The translations under genes and the position numbers were made by a program. A stretch of DNA of 64,000 bases from Gammaproteobacteria bacterium. Its GTDB lineage: Bacteria > Pseudomonadota > Gammaproteobacteria > Burkholderiales > Nitrosomonadaceae. Location: positions 2,666,001 to 2,730,000 of the forward strand of contig CP054179.1 in NCBI GenBank assembly GCA_015709615.1, given 5' to 3'. Numbering within the stretch: the stretch's first letter is position 1; each line of letters starts with the position of its first letter. Below, one piece after another: positions 1 through 7,848 of the stretch. The notes under the pieces were generated by a model that was not told where the DNA came from, made no database searches, and worked only from the letters and a program-made list of their open reading frames with translations.

Positions 1-2
1 AC

Positions 3-833
3 CCGTACAACTTCGATATATGGATGTCTCACAATGTAGATGGTGTCTGGCAACCGCCTATTCACTTAGGATCTGATATTGATCCTGCTGTCGGGCCAAA
101 TATTAATACGGCAGCTTGGGAACTGGAACCGAGTTTTTCCGATGATGGAAATGTCATCTATTTTACAAGATATGAACCCGGTAATTTATTGTCGGGTGAT
201 TTATACGTCGTTCAGAAAGTAGATGGCGTATGGCAATCGGCCAGGAACTGGAATGATGTTCCGGAACTCCCCAGCATCAATACGCCGACCGGTGAGGAAC
301 ACTGTCCGATTATTGCTTCTGACAGCCTGATTTATTTCAACTATAGCCAGCCAGGGGTAACACAAGAGAGTGATATCTGGAAAGTTGAGAAGAAAAATGG
401 GATATGGCAAAAACCGGTAAGCCTGGGATCGAAAATTAACTCTCCGCAGCGTGATCACATGCACTGGACTGGGCTGTCAAAAGATGGAAAAAGTTTAGTC
501 GTCACCAGTATGCGGACTGATCTGGGTTCCCGTGGTGGGCATGATATGTGGATTTCACATCAAAAAGCAAATGGTGAATGGCAAGAGCCGATCAATCTCG
601 GTGATTCCATAAATACTGACGGTGAGGACATGTGTTGGACTTTTACCCCGGATGGCAAGAAATTCACTGGTAGTTGGGGGCCGCAAGGTACTTTCGACAC
701 GGATATCCGCTGGGTTTATAAGGATGACATTCCCTTGCTGAAAGATTTTGAGCCGATAGGTCCGCCACCCAACTTGTTAACAAGTAGCAAGGCAAAACCA
801 GTTACAGGGAACAACGAACTATCAAAACAATAA
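3..833 (+). CDS. PD40/WD40-like beta-propeller repeat protein, 5' end missing
   Basis: The reading frame is open to the left edge, with residues PYNFDIW before the first ATG at 24, so this is the C-terminal part of a longer protein. The visible 277 residues hold about five repeats of the form D-(I/L/M)-(W/Y)-x(5-7)-G-x-W-x-x-P-x-x-L-G, for example DIWKVEKKNGIWQKPVSLG. Such repeats form the blades of PD40 (TolB-like) beta-propellers, usually periplasmic or extracellular binding modules. No catalytic motif is visible and the N-terminal signal lies outside the window. The last 40 residues are low-complexity and probably a tail. Family assignment is good; the function is unknown. Confidence 0.75.
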   Translation, partial: PYNFDIWMSHNVDGVWQPPIHLGSDIDPAVGPNINTAAWELEPSFSDDGNVIYFTRYEPGNLLSGDLYVVQKVDGVWQSARNWNDVPELPSINTPTGEEHCPIIASDSLIYFNYSQPGVTQESDIWKVEKKNGIWQKPVSLGSKINSPQRDHMHWTGLSKDGKSLVVTSMRTDLGSRGGHDMWISHQKANGEWQEPINLGDSINTDGEDMCWTFTPDGKKFTGSWGPQGTFDTDIRWVYKDDIPLLKDFEPIGPPPNLLTSSKAKPVTGNNELSKQ

Positions 834-1223
834 ATATAGATCAAACTGGATTAAACTCGAAACAAATACCATCATAGGCTTTCACTGAGTATCTCGCGCT
901 TTAGTCCTGTCCGATCATCGAACTGGATGTGGCTCGAAAAGCAACGTGGAGAAAAGTGTCAGCCTGTTCTTTGATTGCTATAGTAGCAGAACCGGTTTCC
1001 CTGATGGTTCGATACATCAGCACAAATTCTCAGATCTGAATGCACAAAATGCTTGAAATCTAGAGCATCATGGAGTTTGATGAGTATTGAACATAAATTC
1101 AGAAATAAATGATGGTAACGCTCATATTGGTGAGATATAAGTAAATATATTGAGGATCTATGAGTCTATACCATCTCCGGGATTGACATTCTTCTCTGTC
1201 ATCATCGTGCCTCTTTCGTTAGA
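834..1223. other. 390-bp gap with no supported gene
   Basis: I see no convincing coding region or RNA here. A 38-codon reading frame on the minus strand (about 904-1020) has no recognisable motif and no good ribosome site. The stretch is AT-rich and may be decayed sequence typical of this mosaic left part. Confidence 0.4.
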
Positions 1224-1619
1224 ATGAAGAAAGAATCTGGACATCGTAATCATTGGAAAAAGATAGTGGTTATCTTACTTGTCTTGGCTGGAAGTTTTCT
1301 CTTGTCGATTGTTGGTTTCTGGGTACTTTGGAGTGGCATATTCTGGAATTATCAGTTAGTTATGTTTTTCCTATTTCTTCTACTATCATTTTCTGTGTCG
1401 CACTGGAATAAAGGAGCGGTAGGAGGTTGCATTTTTATAGCATGTGGTGTCGCTCCACTTGGGACTTTGACTACTCAGTTTAGAGATAGTAGCGGTTCAC
1501 AATTGATGCACAATTCTTGTTGTGCTTACCAAGCTTATCGGAATCATTGCTGGTTATTTTTAGCGAAAACATCACTTGATTCCCATTCAGAATCTTCTAA
1601 GGATATTGCTTCATTCTAG
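1224..1619 (+). CDS. small membrane protein, probably frameshifted near its C-terminus
   Basis: The 131-residue product has two hydrophobic segments (about residues 13-35 and 42-60) and no recognised domain. Up to residue 95 (LM) it reads like a membrane protein. Afterwards it turns Cys/His-rich and unlike one (HNSCCAYQAYRNHCW). If the frame shifts near position 1510, the continuation is TILVVLTKLIGIIAGYF followed by TAG at 1561-1563, which is a natural third membrane segment. I therefore suspect a one-base indel and an original protein ending at 1563. It lies seven bases upstream of the PEMT/ICMT-like methyltransferase gene and may be co-transcribed with it. Function unknown. Confidence 0.4.
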   Translation: MKKESGHRNHWKKIVVILLVLAGSFLLSIVGFWVLWSGIFWNYQLVMFFLFLLLSFSVSHWNKGAVGGCIFIACGVAPLGTLTTQFRDSSGSQLMHNSCCAYQAYRNHCWLFLAKTSLDSHSESSKDIASF

Positions 1620-1625
1620 TAAGCT

Positions 1626-2087
1626 ATGTATTGTCTTGAACTTAAAATTCCGCCGGCTATGTTGGTTCTTTTGTTTGCAGTAGTCATGTGGTTTGTTTCA
1701 TCGATGAATCCATGGGCGGTGATTCAAATTCCGGGCAAGGAGTGGGTGGCAGGGGCATTATGGTTAATAGGTTTTGCATTGATCATTGTCGCTGCCGTTG
1801 AATTTATTTCAGCAAAAACAACAGCAAATCCATTGACTCCTGGATTAGCCACTTCTATAGTCACCACCGGTGTCTATAGATTGAGCCGAAATCCCATGTA
1901 TGTCGGATTTTTGTTGATGCTTGCGGCATGGGGCGTATTTTTAGCAAATGTCTTGTCTGTTTTGTTGTTACCGCTGTTTGTTGTGTATTTAAATCGATTT
2001 CAGATTATTTCGGAAGAAAATGCCCTATTGGCTAAATTTGGCGATGACTATGCCAGATATTTGAGATCGGTTCGCCGGTGGGTATGA
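1626..2087 (+). CDS. isoprenylcysteine/phospholipid methyltransferase-like membrane protein
   Basis: A 153-residue protein with three or four membrane segments and the signature of the ICMT/PEMT methyltransferase superfamily. It has G-V-Y-R-x-S-R-N-P-M-Y-V-G near residue 85, and a C-terminal E-E-x-x-L-x-x-K-F-G-x-x-Y-x-x-Y-x-x-x-V-R-R-W that in relatives binds S-adenosylmethionine. Bacterial members are integral-membrane methyltransferases with mostly unknown acceptors (lipids, quinones or small thiols). The length is normal for the family. The start at 1626 gives a plausible first helix, although an in-frame ATG at about 1659 is also possible. The substrate cannot be told from sequence. Confidence 0.75.
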   Translation: MYCLELKIPPAMLVLLFAVVMWFVSSMNPWAVIQIPGKEWVAGALWLIGFALIIVAAVEFISAKTTANPLTPGLATSIVTTGVYRLSRNPMYVGFLLMLAAWGVFLANVLSVLLLPLFVVYLNRFQIISEENALLAKFGDDYARYLRSVRRWV

Positions 2088-2117
2088 TATTTCGTATGCT
2101 ACTTTATAAAGGGAAGC

Positions 2118-2167
2118 CATCTCAGTAAGTTAGCACACTTTAGTATGTGCTTAACTTCCTAAGACCC
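2118..2167 (-). mobile_element. orphan right end of an IS1595-family element
   Basis: These 50 bp match 48 of 50 positions of the right end of the intact IS at 48091-48828 (its positions 48779-48828). The match includes the terminal CTTCCTAAGACCC and the reverse-strand start codon of the transposase. No other part of the transposase is present next to it. It is the relic of a deleted copy or an internally deleted derivative. Confidence 0.8.
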
Positions 2168-2231
2168 AAAATAATTCATTCGATATGCTAGATATTAATT
2201 TTCGATTTTAAATAACATCTGCCCGCAATAC

Positions 2232-3026
2232 TTAAAGTCTTTCCGTTTCAAACAATATGGCTTGCATCGGATAGCGCATTGGATTTGAACCATATTCTTT
2301 TTTAAATGCCTCTGCTAACACCTTAACTATATCCTCCGGATCAACACCGCCACGATCTCTTATTTCAAAAATAACTGGCGAAAACACTAATGCACGTGCA
2401 AAAGCAGTCACATCTAAAATGTCGTATGAATGGCGCTGAACTGAGATTTCTATATTATCAAAACCAACATTTATCAGTTTTTCTTTGATGGGATCGATTT
2501 GGTGACACGAAACTGGTTCAAATAAAAAGTGGGGAGGATCTGAAGGAAAAAATTGTTTGAATACCTCAAAGCTCAAGCTCGCGAATGGATTGTACTTTTC
2601 AGAATCCCAGACACGGAACAAGTAATTGCCTCCAGGCTTCAGCATTCGATACGTCTCACGAAATGCTAGTTCTTTATCGAAAAACATAATACCGAATTGG
2701 CAGACTACAGCATCGAACGCCTCGTCTTCGAATGGTAACGCGGTAGCGTCGGCATTTTGGAAGATGATCTGTTCATTGGAAAGAAATTTTGTGCGGGCTA
2801 GTTCCATCATGGAATCGCTAATGTCCACCGCAGTCAAGTGAGTCTCTTTAGGTAACATGTCACGTAAATGACGGGTGACAATACCTGTGCCAGCTGCAAT
2901 TTCAAGCACGTCGCGTGGTGATTGCTCTGAAATACGTCGCGCAGTGTCTACACCATAATAATCGAAAAGTACCGGCCCCAAATCACGATCATAAGGAATA
3001 ACGACTTCATCTACATACTCTGCCAT
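2232..3026 (-). CDS. class I SAM-dependent methyltransferase
   Basis: The 264-residue protein has the Rossmann methyltransferase core: motif I D-V-L-E-I-A-A-G-T-G at about residues 40-49, the acidic ribose-binding loop AVDIS near 65, NADATALPF near 90 and AVVCQFGIMFF near 105. This is a Methyltransf_11/25-type (UbiE-like) enzyme, cytosolic, probably acting on a small molecule. The C-terminal third is variable and gives no substrate clue. It lies 46 bp downstream of the GlxA-type regulator in the same direction, so the two may be co-transcribed. The start follows a purine-rich stretch (GGAGAACTAT on the coding strand). Confidence 0.8.
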   Translation of the reverse strand: MAEYVDEVVIPYDRDLGPVLFDYYGVDTARRISEQSPRDVLEIAAGTGIVTRHLRDMLPKETHLTAVDISDSMMELARTKFLSNEQIIFQNADATALPFEDEAFDAVVCQFGIMFFDKELAFRETYRMLKPGGNYLFRVWDSEKYNPFASLSFEVFKQFFPSDPPHFLFEPVSCHQIDPIKEKLINVGFDNIEISVQRHSYDILDVTAFARALVFSPVIFEIRDRGGVDPEDIVKVLAEAFKKEYGSNPMRYPMQAILFETERL

Positions 3027-3072
3027 GTATAGTTCTCCGCAGTAAAAATTAATAAAAAAATAACAAAGATTC

Positions 3073-4053
3073 TTAGGCTATCTCGGCGGATGCTAAGCGT
3101 GGATATTTACCTTGAAAAGTTTTTCGCCATTCACTTGGAGTTACATTAAATCTATGTTTGAAATGTTGACGCAGGGAAACAGTAGAATGAAATCCTACTT
3201 GCTCTGCAATAGTATCTATTGCTAAAGAGGTAGATTCTAATAATTCCTGACTTCGCTGAAGGCGCTCTATTAATAGCCAATCTCCAACTGTCATTCCAGT
3301 TGCTTTGTAAAATTGTCGGGTGAAGGTACGTCGGCTCATCATGCAATATTGAGCAAGTTCATCCAACCCATGTATTTTATTTAAATTATTTCTTAAATAA
3401 TCTAGAAGCTTGTTGATTCTGGCATCCTGTGTTGAAACAGGCACAGGACGTTCAATAAATTGTGCCTGACCACCTTCTCTATATGGAGGAATCACCATAC
3501 GTCTAGCCAATTTATTAGCAATTGCACTGCCGTAACGCTGGCGAACTAGATATAAACAACAGTCGAGACCGGCTGCTGTCCCTGCCGAAGTAATCAAACG
3601 ATCATCATCAACATATAGCGCATTACAGTCGAGTTCTACATCAGGAAAACGATTTATGAAATCCTGCTCAAACTCCCAATGCGTAGCCGCCTTATGGTTT
3701 TTCAGTAAACCTGCATACGCAAGCACATAAGTGCCCAAACACAGCCCTACAACTTGATTACCTCGAGCATGTGCCTCAACCATTGCATCCAGCATTACCT
3801 GGTTTGGCTTTTCAGCAGGATCTCGCCAAGAAGGAACAATAATAATGTCTGCTTTCGCCAATTCCTCCACACTAAGTGACGATTGAACACTCAGCCCCTC
3901 ATTTGAACGTATCTGGCCCGATTCCTCTGCATAGATCTTCAGTTCAAATAATTTTTGATCGTGCAGGAGATCACCAAAAATAATACATGGTACCGATAAG
4001 TGAAAAGGGCTGAAATGATTAAAAGCAACAACCGCAACTAATGGGACTGTCAT
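3073..4053 (-). CDS. GlxA-type AraC family transcriptional regulator
   Basis: A 326-residue two-domain protein. Residues about 5-190 form a DJ-1/PfpI (type 1 glutamine amidotransferase-like) domain, with the nucleophile-elbow Cys in VVGLCLGTYVLA. Residues about 215-315 are an AraC double helix-turn-helix, with MSRRTFTRQFYKATGMTVGDW followed by GFHSTVSLRQHFKHRFNVTPSEWR. Such proteins (GlxA, FtrA, CdhR types) are cytosolic activators whose amidotransferase-like domain senses a ligand. The methyltransferase directly downstream is the obvious candidate target. The length is normal for the family. Confidence 0.88.
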   Translation of the reverse strand: MTVPLVAVVAFNHFSPFHLSVPCIIFGDLLHDQKLFELKIYAEESGQIRSNEGLSVQSSLSVEELAKADIIIVPSWRDPAEKPNQVMLDAMVEAHARGNQVVGLCLGTYVLAYAGLLKNHKAATHWEFEQDFINRFPDVELDCNALYVDDDRLITSAGTAAGLDCCLYLVRQRYGSAIANKLARRMVIPPYREGGQAQFIERPVPVSTQDARINKLLDYLRNNLNKIHGLDELAQYCMMSRRTFTRQFYKATGMTVGDWLLIERLQRSQELLESTSLAIDTIAEQVGFHSTVSLRQHFKHRFNVTPSEWRKTFQGKYPRLASAEIA

Positions 4054-4176
4054 ATTAAAACCTCGCAGGGTAAACTTTTTTACCGTTCAAATAGTATTTA
4101 TGATGAAAGCTTGTAAATAATCAGACAATATATGAAGAAAATAATGCATCAGTAAGGTAGATGCATTATTTTGACC

Positions 4177-4947
4177 TCAGAACGTATATGATTCACCATC
4201 ATGGGGTACTAATACTCGTTGCGTCATTTCCTTTGCTCTGAGAAATTCACCCAGCTCTTTTCTGGTTAAAGTGGCATGATTCACTGCTTCCATGTGGCTT
4301 GCAATAATAGTTGCTTCAGGAGCGGCTTTGTAGACCTCATAAATATCTTCCTTGCCCATAATAATAGATTCATTACCAATAACTTGTGCATCACAACTAT
4401 TTAATACAACCACATCAGGATGATATTTGCTCAAGGTATTCTCGACTTCTTCACACCAGACCGTATCTCCAGCGATATAAAATGTTTTTTCGTCGGGATG
4501 TTTGAGAATGATACCGCTCACTTCTCCCAGCAATTCTTTCATATCCTCTACTACCTTCGGCCTTCCATGTTGTCCCAATGTTTTAATCAGCGTAATACCC
4601 TCATAATCATTGACTTCATTTAGTATCTGAACATTGTTAAATCCGGCAGATTTTACGGCTTTTGCATCTTTTTCATGTTGGGTAAAAATCAACATGTCTT
4701 TAGGAATTGCCTTTTTAGCCGCATCATCCCAATGATCTGGATGATCATGCGTTAAGATAACCGCATCCACATCAATTATTTCATTGATTGGCATAGGTAA
4801 TTCTGACGTTGGGTTGCGAATATGTTCATTGATCGTCCCGCCAAACCCCGGCAAGGCTCCTTTTTCCGCTAACCAAGGATCAATTAATATTTTCTTACCA
4901 CCATAATTAATTTTAAGTGTGGCATTTCTGATTTGAGTAAATTGCAT
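4177..4947 (-). CDS. metallo-beta-lactamase fold hydrolase
   Basis: 256 residues of the MBL superfamily, close to the UlaG/UPF0173-like branch. It has the metal motif T-H-D-H-P-D-H (HxHxDH) near residue 90, a further His in LGQHGRP near 125, the metal-bridging Asp in YIAGDTVW near 160 and SHMEAVNH near 220. These residues would bind two metal ions and activate water. Members include lactonases and phosphodiesterases, and the substrate is not predictable here. It is cytosolic, with no signal peptide. The gene stands alone, pointing left toward the regulator but separated from it by about 120 bp. Confidence 0.82.
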   Translation of the reverse strand: MQFTQIRNATLKINYGGKKILIDPWLAEKGALPGFGGTINEHIRNPTSELPMPINEIIDVDAVILTHDHPDHWDDAAKKAIPKDMLIFTQHEKDAKAVKSAGFNNVQILNEVNDYEGITLIKTLGQHGRPKVVEDMKELLGEVSGIILKHPDEKTFYIAGDTVWCEEVENTLSKYHPDVVVLNSCDAQVIGNESIIMGKEDIYEVYKAAPEATIIASHMEAVNHATLTRKELGEFLRAKEMTQRVLVPHDGESYTF

Positions 4948-5216
4948 TTTGTGGTGCTCCTCTAATGGTTTGTGTAGAAGACATTATGAGGAGGCTAATA
5001 AAAAATTATTAGTGGCCCTAGGGTCATTTATCAGAGCATTTGGGCCAAATAATATAAAACCGCTATTGGTTGCTTTAATCTTCAGATTTTATATACATCT
5101 AGGAGGGGAGAGGGTTAGCAGCCTGACAAGCTTCTATTTTGTTGCTAGTGATTCCAGAATAACCTATTAATCTGTTCAATATCTCATGTTTTTAATTTAT
5201 CTGAAATTTATTAAAG

Positions 5217-5360
5217 TTATCTCCTACTCATGCAAGAGTGCATGAATGCTCTTCCCGCTAAGGCACATTTATCATTTTGTTCTAACTGATTAGAAGTGTC
5301 ATATGTCACGCAGCCAATTAAGCTACAAATAATCATTGATATAATAACGAGAATTTTCAT
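5217..5360 (-). CDS. very small lipoprotein, 47 residues
   Basis: A short reading frame starting with ATG at 5360 encodes MKILVIISMIICSLIGC followed by about 30 polar residues. The positively charged start, hydrophobic stretch and L-I-G-C lipobox (Cys17) form a classic lipoprotein signal. The mature peptide would be about 31 residues with two more Cys and an Arg-rich end (CMSRR). No homolog is recognised. The ribosome site is weak. The left terminal hairpin of an IS200 remnant begins only about 18 bp upstream of the start, so the native promoter may have been displaced. Confidence 0.5.
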   Translation of the reverse strand: MKILVIISMIICSLIGCVTYDTSNQLEQNDKCALAGRAFMHSCMSRR

Positions 5361-5377
5361 TTTTTCATCTTGTGATT

Positions 5378-5871
5378 CCCTGTGGTTTTGCCACGGGGAT
5401 CTAATTAGGTTTTAGAATGTTGGGATGCGAGATGTCGTAGAAAAGGCGAGCCACTATGCGTGGTAGATACATTATCACATTGCATTTCCTGTGAAATACA
5501 GACGAGGGCTGTTAGACGAAGCGGTTGTAAGAATCATTATGATGACTACGAAAGAGATAGAAGAGCGCTACGACATTGAGTTTGAGCAGATAGGTTGCGC
5601 AAAGACCATGTCATATACTTTGTACAGCGCATCCGAAGATTGCACCGGGTCAGATTGTAAGGGTGTTCAAGAGCATTACAGCGCGAGAATTGTTTAAGAA
5701 GAGGCCGGAAGACCTGTGGAATGGAGAGTTTTGGACGGATGGCTATTATCGCAACTGTAGGGGGAAGAGCGGATTGGAATGTAGTTGAGCGGTATGTAAA
5801 GAACCAAGGTATGCCAAAAGAAGAACTGCGTCAGCTTGCGCTTTTCTAATACCCCGTGGTCTTGCCAGGGA
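5378..5871. mobile_element. IS200/IS605-family element remnant
   Basis: Two similar imperfect hairpins frame a broken TnpA gene. The left one is CCCTGTGGTTTTGCCACGGG (5378-5397), the right one CCCCGTGGTCTTGCCAGGGA (5852-5871). Subterminal hairpins of this kind are what TnpA (Y1 transposase) recognises in IS200-type elements, which have no inverted-repeat ends and make no target duplication. The outer boundaries cannot be fixed by eye. Confidence 0.7.
5425..5849 (+). pseudogene. tnpA: degenerate IS200-type TnpA transposase
   Basis: Reading across frames recovers a full-length TnpA of about 140 codons: ASHYAW-stop-IHYHIAFPVKYRRGLL, then EIEERYDIEFEQIGC, then (shifted) DHVIYFVQ, then (shifted) PKIAPGQIVRVFKSITAREL and NGEFWTDGYY, then (shifted) VERYVKNQGMPKEELRQLALF. 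A TAG sits at 5464 and there are at least three frameshifts, so no active Y1 transposase is made. The HxH-like segment is degraded to HVI, while the parts around the catalytic-helix region (VERYVKNQG) remain recognisable. Confidence 0.75.
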
Positions 5872-5997
5872 GGTTGTTTATTTCTGAAAATCTGAAACAA
5901 GTTGATTATTTGCACTAACAAGCACCCAATCACGCCATGCGAAAAGGTAGAAGTGTCATACGCTCAGAAAAATAATAAGCTCTGCTGAAATGATTTT

Positions 5998-6837
5998 ATG
6001 TTTGAACCTTATTTAAGACGATGGAATCTCCTTCCCGATGGCGACCCCATTGTCACGCGCGGCAGCTATTTATTGCCAGTGCGTATGGATGGGCACATAA
6101 ATGGCAATCCTGCCATGCTGAAAATTGTCATGGATACCGAAGAAAAATTTGGCGGTTTAGTCATGCAATGGTGGAATGGCGATGGCGCAGCGCGAGTGTA
6201 TGCTTACGAAGGTGATGCACTACTGATGGAACGGGCTCAAGGAGCTAATTCTCTCATGCAGATGGCATGCAATGGTCAAGATGATGAGGCTAGCCGCATT
6301 GCTTGCAATGTAATCGCCAAACTACACCAACCCCGATCTATGCCGCCGCCAGAGCTTATCCCATTAAATATTTGGTTTGAGGCGTTAGAGTCGGCTGCAC
6401 AGCGCGAAGGGGGCGTGCTTCTTGAAAGTTTAGCTGCCGCCCGCGAGTTGTTGGCCTCACCGCACGACATTGTAGTGCTGCATGGTGACATACATCATGA
6501 AAACGTATTAGATTTTGGTTCGCGCGGTTGGCTTGCCATCGACCCGAAGCGCATAATCGGTGAGCGCGGCTATGATTATGCGAATCTTCTGTGCAATCCG
6601 GAATTACCATCGGTCACTGATCCCATCAGATTTATTCGCCAATCTTACGTGATTGCGCAAGCTGCTAATTTGGAACGACGGCGCTTATTGCAGTGGACAT
6701 TGGCATATGCTGGCTTATCGGCTTCATGGTTTTTGGAAGATGATGATCGCCAAAACGCAGATTCGGATTTTTCCATTGCTGAACTAGCACTGCAAGCCCT
6801 GTCAACGGAAGCGAATAATCATGACGATCTCCATTGA
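5998..6837 (+). CDS. APH(6)-type aminoglycoside/hydroxyurea resistance kinase
   Basis: The 279-residue protein resembles the streptomycin 6-phosphotransferase (APH(6)/StrB) family. It has a kinase-like fold with the catalytic-loop motif VVLHGDIHHENVLDF near residue 160, followed by the Asp-containing LAIDPKRIIGERGYDYANL near 180, which in relatives coordinates Mg-ATP. Such enzymes phosphorylate streptomycin or, in some members, other hydroxylated small molecules. Length and order of motifs are normal, so it looks intact. The next gene starts 17 bp before this stop codon, implying translational coupling. The position between IS remnants fits mobile resistance cargo. The real substrate is uncertain. 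Confidence 0.8.
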   Translation: MFEPYLRRWNLLPDGDPIVTRGSYLLPVRMDGHINGNPAMLKIVMDTEEKFGGLVMQWWNGDGAARVYAYEGDALLMERAQGANSLMQMACNGQDDEASRIACNVIAKLHQPRSMPPPELIPLNIWFEALESAAQREGGVLLESLAAARELLASPHDIVVLHGDIHHENVLDFGSRGWLAIDPKRIIGERGYDYANLLCNPELPSVTDPIRFIRQSYVIAQAANLERRRLLQWTLAYAGLSASWFLEDDDRQNADSDFSIAELALQALSTEANNHDDLH

Positions 6838-6994
6838 CGAACTGCGCATTGAACCCGTTACATACGATAACGCGACCGATGCCAAGGCAATCGATGGAAC
6901 ATTTATCATTAACGCCCGCTTGTTACTTTCGACTTCATCCGATGGCTTCCGTTACGAGATAATCTCCATAAGGTTGCTGTGTTTGGCATATTGA
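6821..6994 (+). pseudogene. truncated acetyltransferase-like gene, cut by an IS
   Basis: An ATG overlapping the end of the APH gene opens a frame of 57 residues whose first 48 look like real protein. The stretch AIDGTFIINARLLLSTSS resembles the N-terminal part of streptothricin-type GNAT acetyltransferases, where a similar hydrophobic strand precedes the P-Y-x-K-D-Y motif. The frame then runs into IS1595-like sequence at about 6968 and stops, so the GNAT core and acetyl-CoA site are lost. The family call is tentative; the truncation itself is clear from the junction. Confidence 0.5.
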
Positions 6995-7350
6995 AACGCG
7001 GTGATAAGGTCTATACGAAGGTTGTTGGAGATACCAAGACAGAAACGTTGAGCCGCCCATTACTAGAAAAATAGCACCTGACAGCATAGTTTATACAGAC
7101 TGTTACCGCAGTTATAATGCTCTCGACGTGAATCATTTTTACCATGAACGGATCAATCATTCCACGCTATTTGCTCAAGGTAAGAATCACATCAACGGCA
7201 TTGAAAACTTTTGGAATCAGGCAAAATGCGTCTTAAGAAAATACAATGGTATTCCTAAAGGATCATTTCCTCTGTTTCTCAAAGAATGTGAATTTAGATT
7301 TAATTATGGAACACCTAAACAGCAACTATAAATACACAAACTTTGGACCC
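6968..7350 (+). mobile_element. IS1595-family element remnant
   Basis: The left junction interrupts the acetyltransferase-like gene at about 6968. The right end is placed at 7350 because the reverse complement there reads GGGTCCAAAGTTTGTG, and IS1595-type ends in this window begin GGGTC. The left terminal repeat and half of the transposase are missing, so this is a deletion derivative. Confidence 0.6.
6970..7331 (+). pseudogene. IS1595-family transposase, C-terminal remnant with a frameshift
   Basis: The sequence reads KVAVFGILKRGDKVYTKVV, shifts frame near 7060, and continues ITRKIAPDSIVYTDCYRSYN and HINGIENFWNQAKCVLRKYNG before FNYG. These are the second catalytic Asp region (YTDCYRSY) and the N-G-I-E-x-F-W block of IS1595/IS1016 DDE transposases. 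The N-terminal half with the first Asp is absent. It belongs to a different subgroup from the intact IS at 48091, judging by residue differences throughout. Confidence 0.8.
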
Positions 7351-7848
7351 AGATTTAACCTGATCTACTACAGCCCCTATTATTTTAAATATGCGATGAG
7401 CTGGTATTTAGTGCTACTGTTCTTGCAATTGGTGTAGAACCGATTAAAACAAGATTCTTATAGAATTTTATTAAAATATTGCGTGGCTCTGGATTGTTGT
7501 ATCGTTAAAGCAAGAAGCTATATGGGGCACGGATACTTGATCTTGTGCGGCATAATCTGCTCTAGTAATAGAAAGTGTGTTGTGCAACTGTAGTGCTTTT
7601 GTTTTCAGTGCGATTGCTAAATAAAAGCTCAACATCTATAAACTGGTGCGATTATGGTCAAGTGAATAGTGAACGCATGCATTTATTGTGGTACAAACCA
7701 TCTTTGTCGTTGGATGCAGATGCGCTCGACTTGATGTATTCATAATCAGAGCGATCTTTTCTGAACACTAGTCGTGCATGGGTTGTGTTAAAAAAACTGG
7801 ATACTTTATATAGTTACTGTTCAATGCATAGAAAATTGGTGAAATAGC
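7351..7848. other. 498-bp AT-rich gap, no supported gene
   Basis: Only short frames occur here, none with a recognisable motif or a convincing ribosome site. It lies between the IS remnant and the start of the methylase operon, so it should contain that operon's promoter. I cannot pick out a -35/-10 pair with confidence. Confidence 0.4.
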
